A stretch of DNA of 37,266 nucleotides from an uncultured Acetatifactor sp. (GCA_947625475.1 CANQOL010000032.1:1-37266); one strand, 5' to 3'. Shown: positions 24,679 through 34,624, counted from the stretch's first letter. Numbers and translations: made by a program. The notes: generated from the sequence alone by a model not told the origin.

Positions 24679-26496
24679 TCACCAATTCACATACTGTCTG
24701 GGCACCGCTACACAATAGCTGTCAAACTGCCTGATCCAAAACTGGGACAGGTCTGCAAGCCCTCCCAGGCTGTTCAGGGCGTCCGTGCGGACCACGTAAG
24801 CCGTCCAGCGGTCCGTCCGGATCTCTTCCGGGGCGGGGTTGCGGTAGCAGAACCGCTCCCGGTAAGGAATGGGCGCCCCTCGGAAGCTGTCCGTATTCCC
24901 CTGAAAATACCGGGCATCCACCTCCAGGGCAAACAATGTCAGGATTTCGCTCACATTGGAGGAACCTGTGTACTGGGTATCCGGCGTGATGTAGTAATAG
25001 TCACAGGAAAGACTCCCCGCGTATTCCACCGCGTCCAAAAAATCCGCATAAAAGATATCCTCCATCTGATCCGCCCACACCGTAAAATACCGGTTGAAGA
25101 ACAGCACGCTCTGGAGGCTGTACACCACCAAAAAAAGCGGAATCAGGCGGCGCCATCTGCGCACCGCATAATAGACAGCCACGCCCGCAAAAAGAATATG
25201 TCCGTAAAAAATAATATTGATCCGATTCACGTTCACCGAGTTGATGAACAGCCCCGTCAGCACACTGCAGACCCAGTAGAGCAGCACCAGGGCGCTCACC
25301 AGCCGTTCCTTCCCGTTTCCCTTTAAGGCCAGACGAACGGTGAGAACGATCCCAAGCAGGATCAGAGGCAGGGAGCACTTGTACATGGTGCCGAAATCGT
25401 CAATGGCATTCCAGATCAGATCCGGCTTCTGCAAAAACGCAACCCTCCAAAGAGTGTGAAAGTTGCTCGTCAGCTGTCTGCCGATGTTTTCCGAGAAAAA
25501 GAGAATATCGCTGGAGCGCACACTGCCGGGGAAATAAGGCATGGTGGTAAAGGGCAGCCGCACCGTATCCCACTTCATAAAGTTGATCAGCATGGTCCCG
25601 CAGATAGGAAACGAGATCCCAAAATAAACACCTGCGCAGGCTGCTGCCCGCCCCCAGGTAATCTTTCTCTTTCGAAGCAGCAGCCCGCATGCCGCCAGCA
25701 AAAATACAGGCACCATGTAAAAGGCTACTCCGTAGGAGTACATACAGAGAGCAAAAAAGAACATAGATAAATAATAGTACCGGGCCTTCTTCATCCCCTT
25801 AACCAGAAAATACAGTCCCGCCACGAACATATGGGGAAACATGTTGCAGTCCAAGGCCCATCTGCTCTGCATAAAATGCCAGGGGTTAACAGCGGTAAAC
25901 AGCAGCACGATCAGGGCGGCCTTCTCTGAGATCATCTCCTTCACCAGCCCGTAGAGAGCCGCCGCCCCCAGCAGGCTGGCCAGCAGAATAGGCAGCCTGG
26001 CAGTAATGTGGGTTAACCCCCACAGCTTGATAAAGGGCACCGTCAGATAAGCCAGCAGCACACTCATCTGTCCATAGCCCCAAGCCTGAAAGTGGGCGGG
26101 CAGCCAGGTGCCGAACCGGTCTGTCCCATAATCCGCCAGCGCAAGAGCGTCCACAGCGCTCATGGCCCCGTCCTGATTAAAACCCCCGGGGATCTGACCG
26201 AATCCCACACAGCGGATGGCGATCAGCCCGTAGAGCGCCAAAAAATACACGGCCCTGCGCCAGGCGGTCCCGGTCAGGGCAGCCTGGCGGGAGGCGGGCG
26301 CACCCTCTCCCGCTTTCTTCGAGGCCGCACCCGCCTGCGGATTCCGGCGGGTCGCCCTCTCAGGGCCGCCCTCACGGGACGGTTTCGCCTCCGGATTCTG
26401 CCCGGCATCCCTCTCCCCGCCGCCCATGTGCTCCAGCCCGTACACCAGCAGCACTCCTGTAATCGTCACCAGGCAAAGCATATTCAAGGAATCCAT
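24679..26496 (-). CDS. GT39/PMT-like membrane glycosyltransferase
   Basis: 605 residues with a dozen or so hydrophobic spans. After an N-terminal span and a charged cytoplasmic segment (about residues 27-75), the first external loop carries GGFNQDGAMSAVDA, where GT-C enzymes have their catalytic acidic motif, and later SRWALDCNMFPH, a pattern common in clostridial GT39 proteins. The C-terminal external domain holds a YYYITPDTQYTGSSN segment. It probably moves a sugar from a polyprenyl carrier to an exported acceptor. AGGAGG precedes ATG 26496; the previous gene ends 12 bases upstream. The donor and acceptor cannot be told from sequence. Confidence 0.8.
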   Translation of the reverse strand: MDSLNMLCLVTITGVLLVYGLEHMGGGERDAGQNPEAKPSREGGPERATRRNPQAGAASKKAGEGAPASRQAALTGTAWRRAVYFLALYGLIAIRCVGFGQIPGGFNQDGAMSAVDALALADYGTDRFGTWLPAHFQAWGYGQMSVLLAYLTVPFIKLWGLTHITARLPILLASLLGAAALYGLVKEMISEKAALIVLLFTAVNPWHFMQSRWALDCNMFPHMFVAGLYFLVKGMKKARYYYLSMFFFALCMYSYGVAFYMVPVFLLAACGLLLRKRKITWGRAAACAGVYFGISFPICGTMLINFMKWDTVRLPFTTMPYFPGSVRSSDILFFSENIGRQLTSNFHTLWRVAFLQKPDLIWNAIDDFGTMYKCSLPLILLGIVLTVRLALKGNGKERLVSALVLLYWVCSVLTGLFINSVNVNRINIIFYGHILFAGVAVYYAVRRWRRLIPLFLVVYSLQSVLFFNRYFTVWADQMEDIFYADFLDAVEYAGSLSCDYYYITPDTQYTGSSNVSEILTLFALEVDARYFQGNTDSFRGAPIPYRERFCYRNPAPEEIRTDRWTAYVVRTDALNSLGGLADLSQFWIRQFDSYCVAVPRQYVNW

Positions 26497-26508
26497 ATCA
26501 TTTTCCTC

Positions 26509-28560
26509 CTAAAGCCAGAACATCACCTGATATTTCATCCGCCAAAACAGCTCCGGCCTCAGATTCATCAGCGCCTCCCCTGTGTCCAGGAAAAAAATCC
26601 GCAGCTGATAGACACCCTCCCAGAGCAGACAAAATATCAAAAACCGGCACATCCATCCGCGCCACTCATCACTCTTGATTCCCTCAAAGAGAAGCAGCCA
26701 GGCCAGCACCGCCGCCAGCATAAAAAAGATCCGGAAATCTCCGAAATACCTCATGAGAATCCCGGCCATCTGGGTATCCACGCAAAGAATCACCAGGCCG
26801 ATCCCCATGCAGGCAAAGGACAGGCTGCGCGCCGTCCCTCCGGCCGCCCGCTTTCGCAGCAAAATCAGCGCAGGGCACAGCCAGACAAAAGGACTGACAG
26901 CAAACAGTCCCCCGTAGGTGGCTTCCGATATGGTCACACCCATATAATTGCTGGCAAAATAATTCGCCTCCGCAAAGGGGAAGGTAATCGTCGCCTTCAA
27001 AGGTGCAAGCAGATACGCCCAGATTCCCAGAGGAATACGGTCCCACACCCAGCCCCGGTAACGCATATCGTTGAAGTTCAGATTGTAATTGGAGCCAAAG
27101 TCAAATACGGAGCCGAACCGGGCCCAATTGTACCACATGAGCAGCGCCGCCACCGCCAGCATAGGCACGGCCGCCGCCAAAAACCACCGCCTCCCCTCCC
27201 GGTCTGTCACAAGGCGCTTCGTAAAAATCCGCCTGTGCAGCACGATCACCGGGAGCAGAAAAATCAGAAACAGCTGGGGCCGGCATCCCGCCACCAGAGC
27301 CGTCAACAGGCTTCCCAGGGCGGTTCGGCGAAGCTTCGGTCCCTCCCCGCCGTCAGCGCTGAGCAGGCACCAGACTCCCAAAAAGCCCAGTCCCATGCCT
27401 ACACTGATGGGAACCGTGTACATGTCCGGCCGCTTGCTGATATAAATCAGGCCGCTTCCCAGCACCGCCAGTTCGGACAGCAGGCACCAGGCTCCCAGAC
27501 TGATTCTGGGAAACCAGCGTCGGATCAGCTGATCAAATACTCCCAAAAAGCCCGCCAAAAACATCAGCACGCCAAGCATGACCACCGTGCGGTTTCTCAG
27601 ATCCTCCCCTGTCAGAAGGTAATAGGGGAGATAAAAGAGCAGCTCCGGCGCTACCCCGAAATAGACGTAATATTTTCCCTCATAGTAGGCGTGATCCCAG
27701 AGAAAGCTGGAACCCGTCTCCTGCATCACCCTGGCCCGGCTGGCATAATCGTAGGGATTATCCATCTCCTGCAGGGCCTGGCTGGGCTCCTCCAGCAAAG
27801 CCAGCTGACCCTGGCTGAAGGCATGGGCCAGATTCTGATATTCCTTCTGGTGCTCTATACTTTCCACCCGAAAAAAGGGATTCAGCCCGGAAATCTGATA
27901 CAGCGCCAGAAAATTCAGCAAAAGAAAAATCGCCATGGCCGCTGTCTTTCCGGATCCCATCTCCAAAAAGGGGACCCGATACAAACGGGAGGCCGGGCGG
28001 AATATGTACACCAGGAAGCCGATCCCCCACAGCACCAGCACGCGCCAGACGGAAAAGAAAAAGGGGATCACCCGGTTGAGTCCGTACTCCAGCCGGATGC
28101 GGCGTCCCTCCCCCAGCTCCATGGTAACCCGCAGACTTCTGCAGTCTCCGTACAGATGATAGGTATGGTACTGGCTTCTCTCCTGATCGTAAACATGCTC
28201 CCGGTCCGGCAGCCCATAATAATCCTCATGAGAGATATCCCTGGCCGCCTGATAGAGCGTCACCGCCCCCTGCTCCTTCGGGGAGCGGTCCAGCTGTTCG
28301 ATCCGCAGATACAGAGTATTCAGCTCCCGGTCAATCCCGCTGAATTCTATGGATTTGCCGCCCTCTCCGGTCAGAAAGCTCCCGTCCTCCTGGGGGATCA
28401 GCCCCTCCGAAAAACTCACCTGATAATCCGTGATTTCCCGGCTGCCCAGGCTCCCCCAGTGTCTGTAATTGAACACAAGGATCTCCAGCGCCAGCACGGC
28501 CGCCAATATTCCGAGGGCCGCCCGCACCTCTTTTCTCCCGGCGATCTCTCTCACGTTCAT
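26509..28560 (-). CDS. Polytopic membrane protein, probable GT-C glycosyltransferase
   Basis: 683 residues. One N-terminal span, a beta-rich external domain (about 35-160), then roughly ten spans. FDFGSNYNLNFNDMRY and HAYYEGKYYVYFGVAPELL are external-loop motifs that I have seen only in uncharacterised clostridial membrane proteins. The start ATG 28560 overlaps the stop of the upstream gene (ATGA), and an AAGGAGAAGAAAGG region precedes it, so translation is coupled. Layout fits GT-C enzymes of surface glycan assembly, but no catalytic motif is certain. A long plus-strand open frame across it is a shadow. Confidence 0.65.
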   Translation of the reverse strand: MNVREIAGRKEVRAALGILAAVLALEILVFNYRHWGSLGSREITDYQVSFSEGLIPQEDGSFLTGEGGKSIEFSGIDRELNTLYLRIEQLDRSPKEQGAVTLYQAARDISHEDYYGLPDREHVYDQERSQYHTYHLYGDCRSLRVTMELGEGRRIRLEYGLNRVIPFFFSVWRVLVLWGIGFLVYIFRPASRLYRVPFLEMGSGKTAAMAIFLLLNFLALYQISGLNPFFRVESIEHQKEYQNLAHAFSQGQLALLEEPSQALQEMDNPYDYASRARVMQETGSSFLWDHAYYEGKYYVYFGVAPELLFYLPYYLLTGEDLRNRTVVMLGVLMFLAGFLGVFDQLIRRWFPRISLGAWCLLSELAVLGSGLIYISKRPDMYTVPISVGMGLGFLGVWCLLSADGGEGPKLRRTALGSLLTALVAGCRPQLFLIFLLPVIVLHRRIFTKRLVTDREGRRWFLAAAVPMLAVAALLMWYNWARFGSVFDFGSNYNLNFNDMRYRGWVWDRIPLGIWAYLLAPLKATITFPFAEANYFASNYMGVTISEATYGGLFAVSPFVWLCPALILLRKRAAGGTARSLSFACMGIGLVILCVDTQMAGILMRYFGDFRIFFMLAAVLAWLLLFEGIKSDEWRGWMCRFLIFCLLWEGVYQLRIFFLDTGEALMNLRPELFWRMKYQVMFWL

Positions 28561-30929
28561 CCCGCTGCCTTTCTTCTCCTTTTCCCAGCCGCCGCTCCAC
28601 ACACAAGCGCCGCTGCGGCCGCCGCCGAGATCCACTCTGCCAGCCGCCACAGGGGAGGCTCACGAAAGGCGACAGTCACCGTTCCCTCGGGAACGTCCCC
28701 GGGCAGGATCACCCGGATCCTGTTATTGCTTCCCCGCTCCAGAGTCAGACGCCCCCGGGCTGAATCAGCCCGATACCCGGGATAATAAAACAGAGGCACC
28801 TCCAGGAAAGCATCCTGGCCCTCCTGTTCCAGCCGGTAGGTTATCTCCAGTCCGTTGTCCCGCCGGCGCAGCACCTGTTCTATCACCGCTCCGCTGCCCG
28901 TGACTGTACGCTCCTGTCCAGTCACCGACACCTGGGAACCCCGATACAGATACTCGTCCCCCATGAGATTTTCCGTGTTCAGAAGAGAGCCGTCATAGTG
29001 CAGCTCCCAGTAGCCGGAATACTGAGTCTGATAGGACATATCCATACTCTGCAGGAAGCCGATCACAAACACCGCGCAAAACAGTCCGGCCGCCAGGCTC
29101 TTGTCCAGGCTCTCCCAGGCTTTTCCGAAAAACACCGCCGCCAAAACGGACAGGAGCAGACACGCCAGGCTCAGATAACGATAGGGCAGTCCCGGCCTTG
29201 CCAAAAAGCCCGCCAGCTTTGGCAGATGCTGCTGGAGCGCATGATAGGGGAACAGATTTGTGGAAAGCCACAGGGCAAGCACGCCCAGTCCCAGCAGGAT
29301 CCCCAGGGTTCTCCGCTCTTTGATCTTCCGGGCCCAGACCGCTGTCAGAGCGATGAGAGTACACAAAATCAGTCCGTTGCTGAAGGGGATGGAAAATTTA
29401 TTTTTCAGACTGGTCAGTTCAGACCAGCTGTAGCCGTAGTAACCGGATATCTCCTGGGCAAAAAGCTCCGTCAGACTCACTCCCAAAACCTGGTAGTCCG
29501 AGGCCATATCGGAGGGCGCCGTACAGTTCAGATCCTCCCGGAAATACCGGAGGAAGGGAATTAAAAACCATAGACTCACCAGCGCCGTCCATCCCACAAT
29601 CCGCGCCAGGTACAGAAAGGTTTCCCGCTGCAGGACCTTCCTGATCTGAACCAGGCAGAGAATTACAATCAAGATGGCCGCCATCTGACAGGTGAGGATA
29701 TGCGTCTGAATCAGCCCGGAAAATCCGAGCACCGGGGCAATCAGTCTCTCCGGGGTCTCTCCCAGAGCAAGCTCCTTCAATCTTCCAACTGCGCCCGCCC
29801 CTGCACCGCCGGCCTTCAGGCGGCCGCCTTGGATCCGCTTTTCTGCCGGTACTCCCTCCGCAAAGGCGTACCAAAATCCCAGAGCCGCCAGGGGCAGAAA
29901 CATCATAGCCGTGTACTCCCCAAAGGCTCCCCGCACATAGATACAGCAGAGCCGGTATGGGCAGGCAGTATACAGAAAGCTTCCCAGAAGGGACGCGCCC
30001 CTGTGCCGGCTGATTCTGTAAAAGCTGTAGTAGGCGGCCGCCGCCGTGCCAAGATTTACCGCGGCCACAAAGGTCTTGTAGGAGGTCTGGACCGTGAACC
30101 CCAGCATCCGCATCAGGGCCGGCAGCAGCAGCGTGGTGTCCCCGTACATGACGGAGACCGCGTAGCCCCAGCCGTTGCACCAGTTTGGCTGGATGCGCAC
30201 CGGGAATACTCCGGAGAGCAGACCGTCCTTGAGCCCCTCTATCCGCAGCAGGTGGAAGATCAGGTCATGGCCCGGCAGCATGTAGCGGGTCAGCAGCGCC
30301 AGGGAGGCGGTCAGAGCGATCATCCCTACACCCACAATCTCAAGCGCATATTTTCTGAGCATCTCCCGAAACCGCCATAAAAATACAGCCAGGTTCAGCA
30401 GCGCTAACTTTAGGAACAGACAGACCGCCCGATAGGGCCGGGACTGGGCCGCCGTCTGGACAAGGATACGGCTGACAGACATCCCCTCTCCCTCCGAGGC
30501 CACCCACACTACCGCATTTTCCAAAGGATCATTGGCCCAAATCTGAAAGGTTCTGGAATTCTGCGACGCAGGCAGTCCGGCCTGCTCCGCCCACATGCTC
30601 TTGGGACCGTTTCCGTTCCCGGTCACATGCACGTTTCCGCCAGATGCCCCCCCCTGGTATTCCACCGTGATGTCATAGATTCCCTTCTCCAGCATCATAT
30701 CAGGCGTCCTGACCTGGGTGACATTTTCGCCGCTGCTGTCGTCCATCACGCCGCCATAGAGACGTCCCTGAGAGGTTTCCGCAAAAATCTCCTGGGCGCC
30801 AAAGGCAAAGTTCAAAGGCTCTTCCCTCAAAATTGCCGCGGCGGCGAACACCAAAATACACAGCTCCAGGGCGGATATAATACCGTAATAATCCCCTGCA
30901 GCCCGTTTCAACCAGCTCTTCCCTCTCAT
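28557..30929 (-). CDS. YfhO-like large membrane protein
   Basis: 790 residues. A span at 20-36 is followed by an external beta domain (about 40-160), then a dozen or so spans with conserved loops HLLRIEGLKDGLLSGVFPVRI and GWGYAVSVMYGD, and a C-terminal beta domain (VPLFYYPGYRAD) ending with a last span. These features match the YfhO/6-pyruvoyl-tetrahydropterin-synthase-related membrane family, thought to be GT-C-type enzymes working on lipid-linked glycans. It is a clear paralogue of the N-terminal two thirds of the gene at 24658. GGGAGAGGG precedes ATG 30929. Confidence 0.8.
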   Translation of the reverse strand: MRGKSWLKRAAGDYYGIISALELCILVFAAAAILREEPLNFAFGAQEIFAETSQGRLYGGVMDDSSGENVTQVRTPDMMLEKGIYDITVEYQGGASGGNVHVTGNGNGPKSMWAEQAGLPASQNSRTFQIWANDPLENAVVWVASEGEGMSVSRILVQTAAQSRPYRAVCLFLKLALLNLAVFLWRFREMLRKYALEIVGVGMIALTASLALLTRYMLPGHDLIFHLLRIEGLKDGLLSGVFPVRIQPNWCNGWGYAVSVMYGDTTLLLPALMRMLGFTVQTSYKTFVAAVNLGTAAAAYYSFYRISRHRGASLLGSFLYTACPYRLCCIYVRGAFGEYTAMMFLPLAALGFWYAFAEGVPAEKRIQGGRLKAGGAGAGAVGRLKELALGETPERLIAPVLGFSGLIQTHILTCQMAAILIVILCLVQIRKVLQRETFLYLARIVGWTALVSLWFLIPFLRYFREDLNCTAPSDMASDYQVLGVSLTELFAQEISGYYGYSWSELTSLKNKFSIPFSNGLILCTLIALTAVWARKIKERRTLGILLGLGVLALWLSTNLFPYHALQQHLPKLAGFLARPGLPYRYLSLACLLLSVLAAVFFGKAWESLDKSLAAGLFCAVFVIGFLQSMDMSYQTQYSGYWELHYDGSLLNTENLMGDEYLYRGSQVSVTGQERTVTGSGAVIEQVLRRRDNGLEITYRLEQEGQDAFLEVPLFYYPGYRADSARGRLTLERGSNNRIRVILPGDVPEGTVTVAFREPPLWRLAEWISAAAAAALVCGAAAGKRRRKAAG

Positions 30930-31004
30930 CTGTATCCCTCTCCCGTGTACGGAGAAATCCGTGGATTTCAGTATATCAAAAATCCGTATAAAAGTCCAGA
31001 GGCG

Positions 31005-32312
31005 CTATTCCGCATACAGACTGTACATAGCCACATGGTCATAGATGCACCGCCAGCTGCTATGGGCGTCGGCGGTCACGCAAATGTAAGGGGTCCCGCT
31101 TTCGCTGATCTGGTAGCTGGCCGCGCAGCTGCCGGACTCGTTGACAAAGCCGGTCTTGCCGCAGAGCACCTCTCCCCCTGTGTCCTTATCCTCAATGCGC
31201 CGCAAAAACCAGTTGGAGATGGGGATTCCCTCCGGGTGCTCCGGGGTGGCCGCCGTGGTGTAGGTGTGGGCAGATAGAATCTCCCGGCAGAAATCGTTTT
31301 CCACCGCCGCCTTCAGGATCATAGCCATATCATATACGGTGCAGTGGTGATCCTCGTCGTAGAGGCCGATGCAGTTGGTAAAATGGGCCGTTTCATCCAG
31401 TCCCAGCTCCTTCAGCTTGTCATTCATCAGCTCCACAAAGGCTTCCTGGGAGCCTGCGGTATAGACCGCCAGGGCCATGGCCGCGTCCGCCCCCGAGGGA
31501 AGGATCGTGCCGTAAAACAGATCCTTCACAGGGATCTGCTCCCCCACGGAGAATCCCACCGCGCTGCAGTCATGCACATAAACATAGTCCGTAATGTCAA
31601 TGGTCATGGTAAAGGTGTCATCCAGCTCCGAGACATGCTCCGCCGCCACCAGAAGCGTCAGGATCTTGGTCATGGAGGCAGGGCTGATCACGGTCCTGGC
31701 ATTCTGCTGCGCCACGATCTCCCCGGTGCTCTCGTCAATCAAAACCGCGTAGGTGCTGGTCATCTGCTCCGGATCCACGCCGTGGGTGGCGTCCGTCTCC
31801 CGGGCCTCATACCCGGTCACAAACTCCACATCTCCCACCTGGATCCTGCTGCCGTCCGACGAGACCCTGTCGTTTCTTCCGATCCCCGCCGGTGTCTGCG
31901 GCTCTGAGGGCTCTCCCGCCTCCCCGCTCTCCTGCCCGGATCCGTCCTCCGGGCCGGGCGTCTGTCCCGTTCCCTCCCCGCCGGGCGACGTCGGTTCCGG
32001 GCTTTCCGGCACACCGCCTGCCTCCTGCCCGCTCTGGGAGGGCTCCCCCGAAGGAGCGCTCACCGGGCCGGCCGCCGAACCGCTCCCGGAGGCCGCACCG
32101 GAAGGATCCCCCTCCCCGGAGCCCTTCAAAATCCGGGAGAACAAAAAGACCGCCCCCACCAGCACCAGCGCGCAGCCCGCGAGCATCATCCCGTACCGGA
32201 TCCGCCAGCGCAGGCGCGTCCTTCTCTGCCTCTCCCGTCTCATCCGCTGCCGCTGTTCCTCCAGCCGCGCGGCCCTCTCTTCCTCCCTCTCCCGCGTCCC
32301 CTGATTTTCCAT
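31005..32312 (-). CDS. D-alanyl-D-alanine carboxypeptidase (S11 family)
   Basis: 435 residues. A highly charged cytoplasmic head is followed by one span (about 34-57), a long Gly/Ser/Pro/Glu linker (60-145) and a penicillin-binding S11 domain. The active-site motifs are SMTK near 210, SGAD near 270 (in place of S-x-N), and KTG near 386. It would trim the terminal D-Ala from peptidoglycan stem peptides outside the membrane. The N-terminal anchor instead of the usual C-terminal amphipathic helix is uncommon for PBP5-type enzymes. GGGAG precedes ATG 32312; only 18 bases separate it from the upstream transporter gene. Confidence 0.9.
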   Translation of the reverse strand: MENQGTREREEERAARLEEQRQRMRRERQRRTRLRWRIRYGMMLAGCALVLVGAVFLFSRILKGSGEGDPSGAASGSGSAAGPVSAPSGEPSQSGQEAGGVPESPEPTSPGGEGTGQTPGPEDGSGQESGEAGEPSEPQTPAGIGRNDRVSSDGSRIQVGDVEFVTGYEARETDATHGVDPEQMTSTYAVLIDESTGEIVAQQNARTVISPASMTKILTLLVAAEHVSELDDTFTMTIDITDYVYVHDCSAVGFSVGEQIPVKDLFYGTILPSGADAAMALAVYTAGSQEAFVELMNDKLKELGLDETAHFTNCIGLYDEDHHCTVYDMAMILKAAVENDFCREILSAHTYTTAATPEHPEGIPISNWFLRRIEDKDTGGEVLCGKTGFVNESGSCAASYQISESGTPYICVTADAHSSWRCIYDHVAMYSLYAE

Positions 32313-32330
32313 GGGTACTCCCGCCTTTCC

Positions 32331-33176
32331 TCAACCTGCCGCCGGCAGATACTCCAAAAGCAGCCCCGCCAGCACGCCGATCCCATACAGCAATGCAACA
32401 ATCCTCAGATTCTCCCTCCTGTCCCGGTTGACCCGGAACAGGATCAGCACTCCAACTCCGGCGCCCGACAGCAGACCCGACATCATGGCCCCAAAGCTCA
32501 TCCCTCCGCTCAGATAGAGCTGTGTGATGGCCACGGAGGCGGCACAGTTGGGGATCAGGCCGATCAGCCCCGCCAGGAGCTGTCCCAGCACGGGACGGTT
32601 CAGGATCATCCCCCCAAGCGCCTCCTCCCCCACAAGGTACAGCGCCAGATTCAGTCCCAGGGAGATCAGCAGCACAAACAGGAAAATCCGCAGCGTGTGG
32701 CTGGCCGCGGAGCGCACGATCCCCTTCTCACAATGACAGTGCTCCTGCTCGCACAGCTCATGGATGTGGGGCAGCTCCCGCTTTCTGCCGGAAACGACCC
32801 AGTCGACGCACAGCCCCGCAGCCGCGCCGATCAGCACCTTCAGCCCCAGGATCTTAAGAATCAGTCCTCCGCTCACCCGCTCCGATATGAGAATCGGCAG
32901 CATTTCGTCGGAGGTAGACAAAAAAATGGCGATCAGCGTCCCCAGGGACACCACCCGGCCCGTGTACAGATTGGCGGCAGCCGCGGAAAAACCGCACTGA
33001 GGCACGGCCCCTGCCGCCGCGCCGATCACCGGCCCCAGCCTGCCCGCGCCCCTGATCAGCCGGTCCGTATGCTCTCCCGCCCTGTGCTCCAAATATTCCA
33101 TTAAAAGATATGCGGCAAACAGAAAAGGCAGCAGCCTGGCCGCATCCAAAAGCGTATCCCAAATTACTTCTGTCAT
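32331..33176 (-). CDS. Putative heavy-metal / manganese exporter (ArsP_2-like)
   Basis: 281 residues and about ten spans with an internal duplication: AVPQCGFSAAAANLY in the first half and LIPNCAASVAITQLY in the second. Such paired P-x-C motifs mark the family annotated as putative 10-TM heavy-metal exporters or manganese transporters. The central cytoplasmic loop is His/Cys-rich (HIHELCEQEHCHCEKG), a likely metal-binding segment. ATG 33176 follows GAGGG; a longer in-frame reading overlaps the upstream gene without a site. Substrate cannot be fixed from sequence. Confidence 0.8.
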   Translation of the reverse strand: MTEVIWDTLLDAARLLPFLFAAYLLMEYLEHRAGEHTDRLIRGAGRLGPVIGAAAGAVPQCGFSAAAANLYTGRVVSLGTLIAIFLSTSDEMLPILISERVSGGLILKILGLKVLIGAAAGLCVDWVVSGRKRELPHIHELCEQEHCHCEKGIVRSAASHTLRIFLFVLLISLGLNLALYLVGEEALGGMILNRPVLGQLLAGLIGLIPNCAASVAITQLYLSGGMSFGAMMSGLLSGAGVGVLILFRVNRDRRENLRIVALLYGIGVLAGLLLEYLPAAG

Positions 33177-33214
33177 AAATCCCTCATGTTTTTGTCCGCA
33201 CCGCTCAAAGGGCC

Positions 33215-34417
33215 CTAGCGCTCCTCCACCGCCTGGAAGATGTAGAATTTCAGATAGTAGGACTGATCCGCCGCCCACAAAATAGGATGATCGCATGCCT
33301 GCGTGCGGAATTCCACCTGGCGCAGCCTCCTGCGGGCCCCGGCGGCCGCCTCCCGGATTGTCTTGGCAAAAAGCTCCGGTTCCATAAAGTGGGAGCAGGA
33401 GCAGGTGGCCAGATAGCCGCCGTCCCGCACCAGCCTAAGCCCCCGCAGATTGATCTCCCGGTAGCCCTTCACCGCATTCTTCACGGAGCTGCGGGATTTG
33501 GTGAAGGCGGGCGGGTCCAGAATCACCACATCAAAGCTCTCCCCCTGCCTCTCCAGCTGCGGCAGCAGTTCAAACACATCCGCGCACTGGAAATGCACCT
33601 TCCCCTCCAGGCCGTTGAGCCGGGCGTTCTCCCGGGCCTGGTCTATGGCCAGCTGGGAGGCGTCCACCCCCAGGACCCAGTCCGCTCCGGCCGCGCCCGC
33701 GTTCAGGGCAAAGGAGCCCGTGTGGGTAAAGCAGTCCAGCACCCGCCTGCCTCTGCATATGGAATGGATGGCGGCCCGGTTATTCTTCTGATCCAGGAAA
33801 AAGCCTGTCTTCTGCCCGTCCTCCACATCCACCAGGTAGCGCACCCCGTTCTCCAGGATCTCCACCTTGGTATCAAAGGGCTCCCCGATAAAGCCCTTAT
33901 ATCTCTCCATCCCCTCCTGCAGGCGGACCTTGGCGTCGCTTCTCTCGTATATCCCCCGGATCCGGATACCGTCCTCGGCCAACACCTTCTTTACCGCCTC
34001 CAAAATCACGCCCTTCCACCGGTCAATCCCAAGGGCCAGGGACTCCACCACCAGCACATCCGAAAATTTGTCCACCACAATGCCGGGCAAAAAATCGGCC
34101 TCCCCAAAGATCAGCCTGCAGCTGGAGGTGTCGATGGTCTCCCGACGGTATTTCCAGGCCGCCCTCACCCGTTCCTCCATAAAGCGCCCGTCTATAACCG
34201 TCTCTCTCCTTCGGGAGAGAAGGCGCACCAGAATCCGGGACCTGCGATTGGCAAATCCGTATCCCAGGAAATATCCGTCGAAATCCCTTACCTCCACCAC
34301 ATCTCCGTCCCTGAAATCTCCCTGGAAGGAGGACACCTCATTGTCGTATACCCACATGCCGCCCGCCTTCAGACTGCGGCCCTCACCCTTTTTCAGAGTG
34401 ACCACTGCCATTTCCAT
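33215..34417 (-). CDS. rlmI: RlmI-like class I SAM-dependent rRNA methyltransferase
   Basis: 400 residues. An N-terminal PUA domain (KKGEGRSLKAGGMWVYDNEV) is followed by an EEHD-like middle domain and the SAM-binding fold: VLDCFTHTGSFALNAG near 230, GVDAS near 250, and the catalytic DPPAF near 302 with CSCSH near 345. The family methylates a cytosine of 23S rRNA (C1962 in E. coli). GGGAG lies eight bases before ATG 34417. It is first in the probable operon leading to the membrane glycan genes. The exact target is inferred. Confidence 0.88.
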   Translation of the reverse strand: MEMAVVTLKKGEGRSLKAGGMWVYDNEVSSFQGDFRDGDVVEVRDFDGYFLGYGFANRRSRILVRLLSRRRETVIDGRFMEERVRAAWKYRRETIDTSSCRLIFGEADFLPGIVVDKFSDVLVVESLALGIDRWKGVILEAVKKVLAEDGIRIRGIYERSDAKVRLQEGMERYKGFIGEPFDTKVEILENGVRYLVDVEDGQKTGFFLDQKNNRAAIHSICRGRRVLDCFTHTGSFALNAGAAGADWVLGVDASQLAIDQARENARLNGLEGKVHFQCADVFELLPQLERQGESFDVVILDPPAFTKSRSSVKNAVKGYREINLRGLRLVRDGGYLATCSCSHFMEPELFAKTIREAAAGARRRLRQVEFRTQACDHPILWAADQSYYLKFYIFQAVEER

Positions 34418-34440
34418 ACCGTTTTCTCCCGCAAAACGCC

Positions 34441-34502
34441 GCCCGGGGAAGCCTTTTCTCCGGGCTGTAACCCTATTGTACCAGTTTCCGCCCCTTTTGC
34501 AA
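34441..34502 (-). promoter_or_regulatory. Promoter and leader hairpin of the rlmI operon
   Basis: TTGCAA (34502-34497), a 16-nt spacer and TACAAT (34480-34475) on the minus strand, then a leader hairpin GCCCGG/CCGGGC at 34441-34465 ahead of the ribosome site. Confidence 0.55.
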
Positions 34503-34594
34503 GTTTCTTTTGACCCTAAGACAGTTTTTCTCCCCGCCGGGCCGGGATTTTTGCCTTTTTGCCGCCGCCGGACCAGGATTTTTGCCTTTTGATA

Positions 34595-34624
34595 TTGACA
34601 AAAAGCCTGTCCCTAGTGTATGAT
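34595..34624 (+). promoter_or_regulatory. Promoter of tRNA-Pro
   Basis: TTGACA, 18-nt spacer, TATGAT on the plus strand, 20 bases before the tRNA. Confidence 0.75.

Noticed and set aside
26092..28785. An 897-codon plus-strand open frame
   Set aside because: It lies opposite two membrane protein genes, has extreme Gln/His/Pro content and no family signature.
34520..34592. Direct repeat of a 16-bp GGATTTTTGCC-type unit
   Set aside because: Two short imperfect copies between divergent promoters; too little to assign a role.
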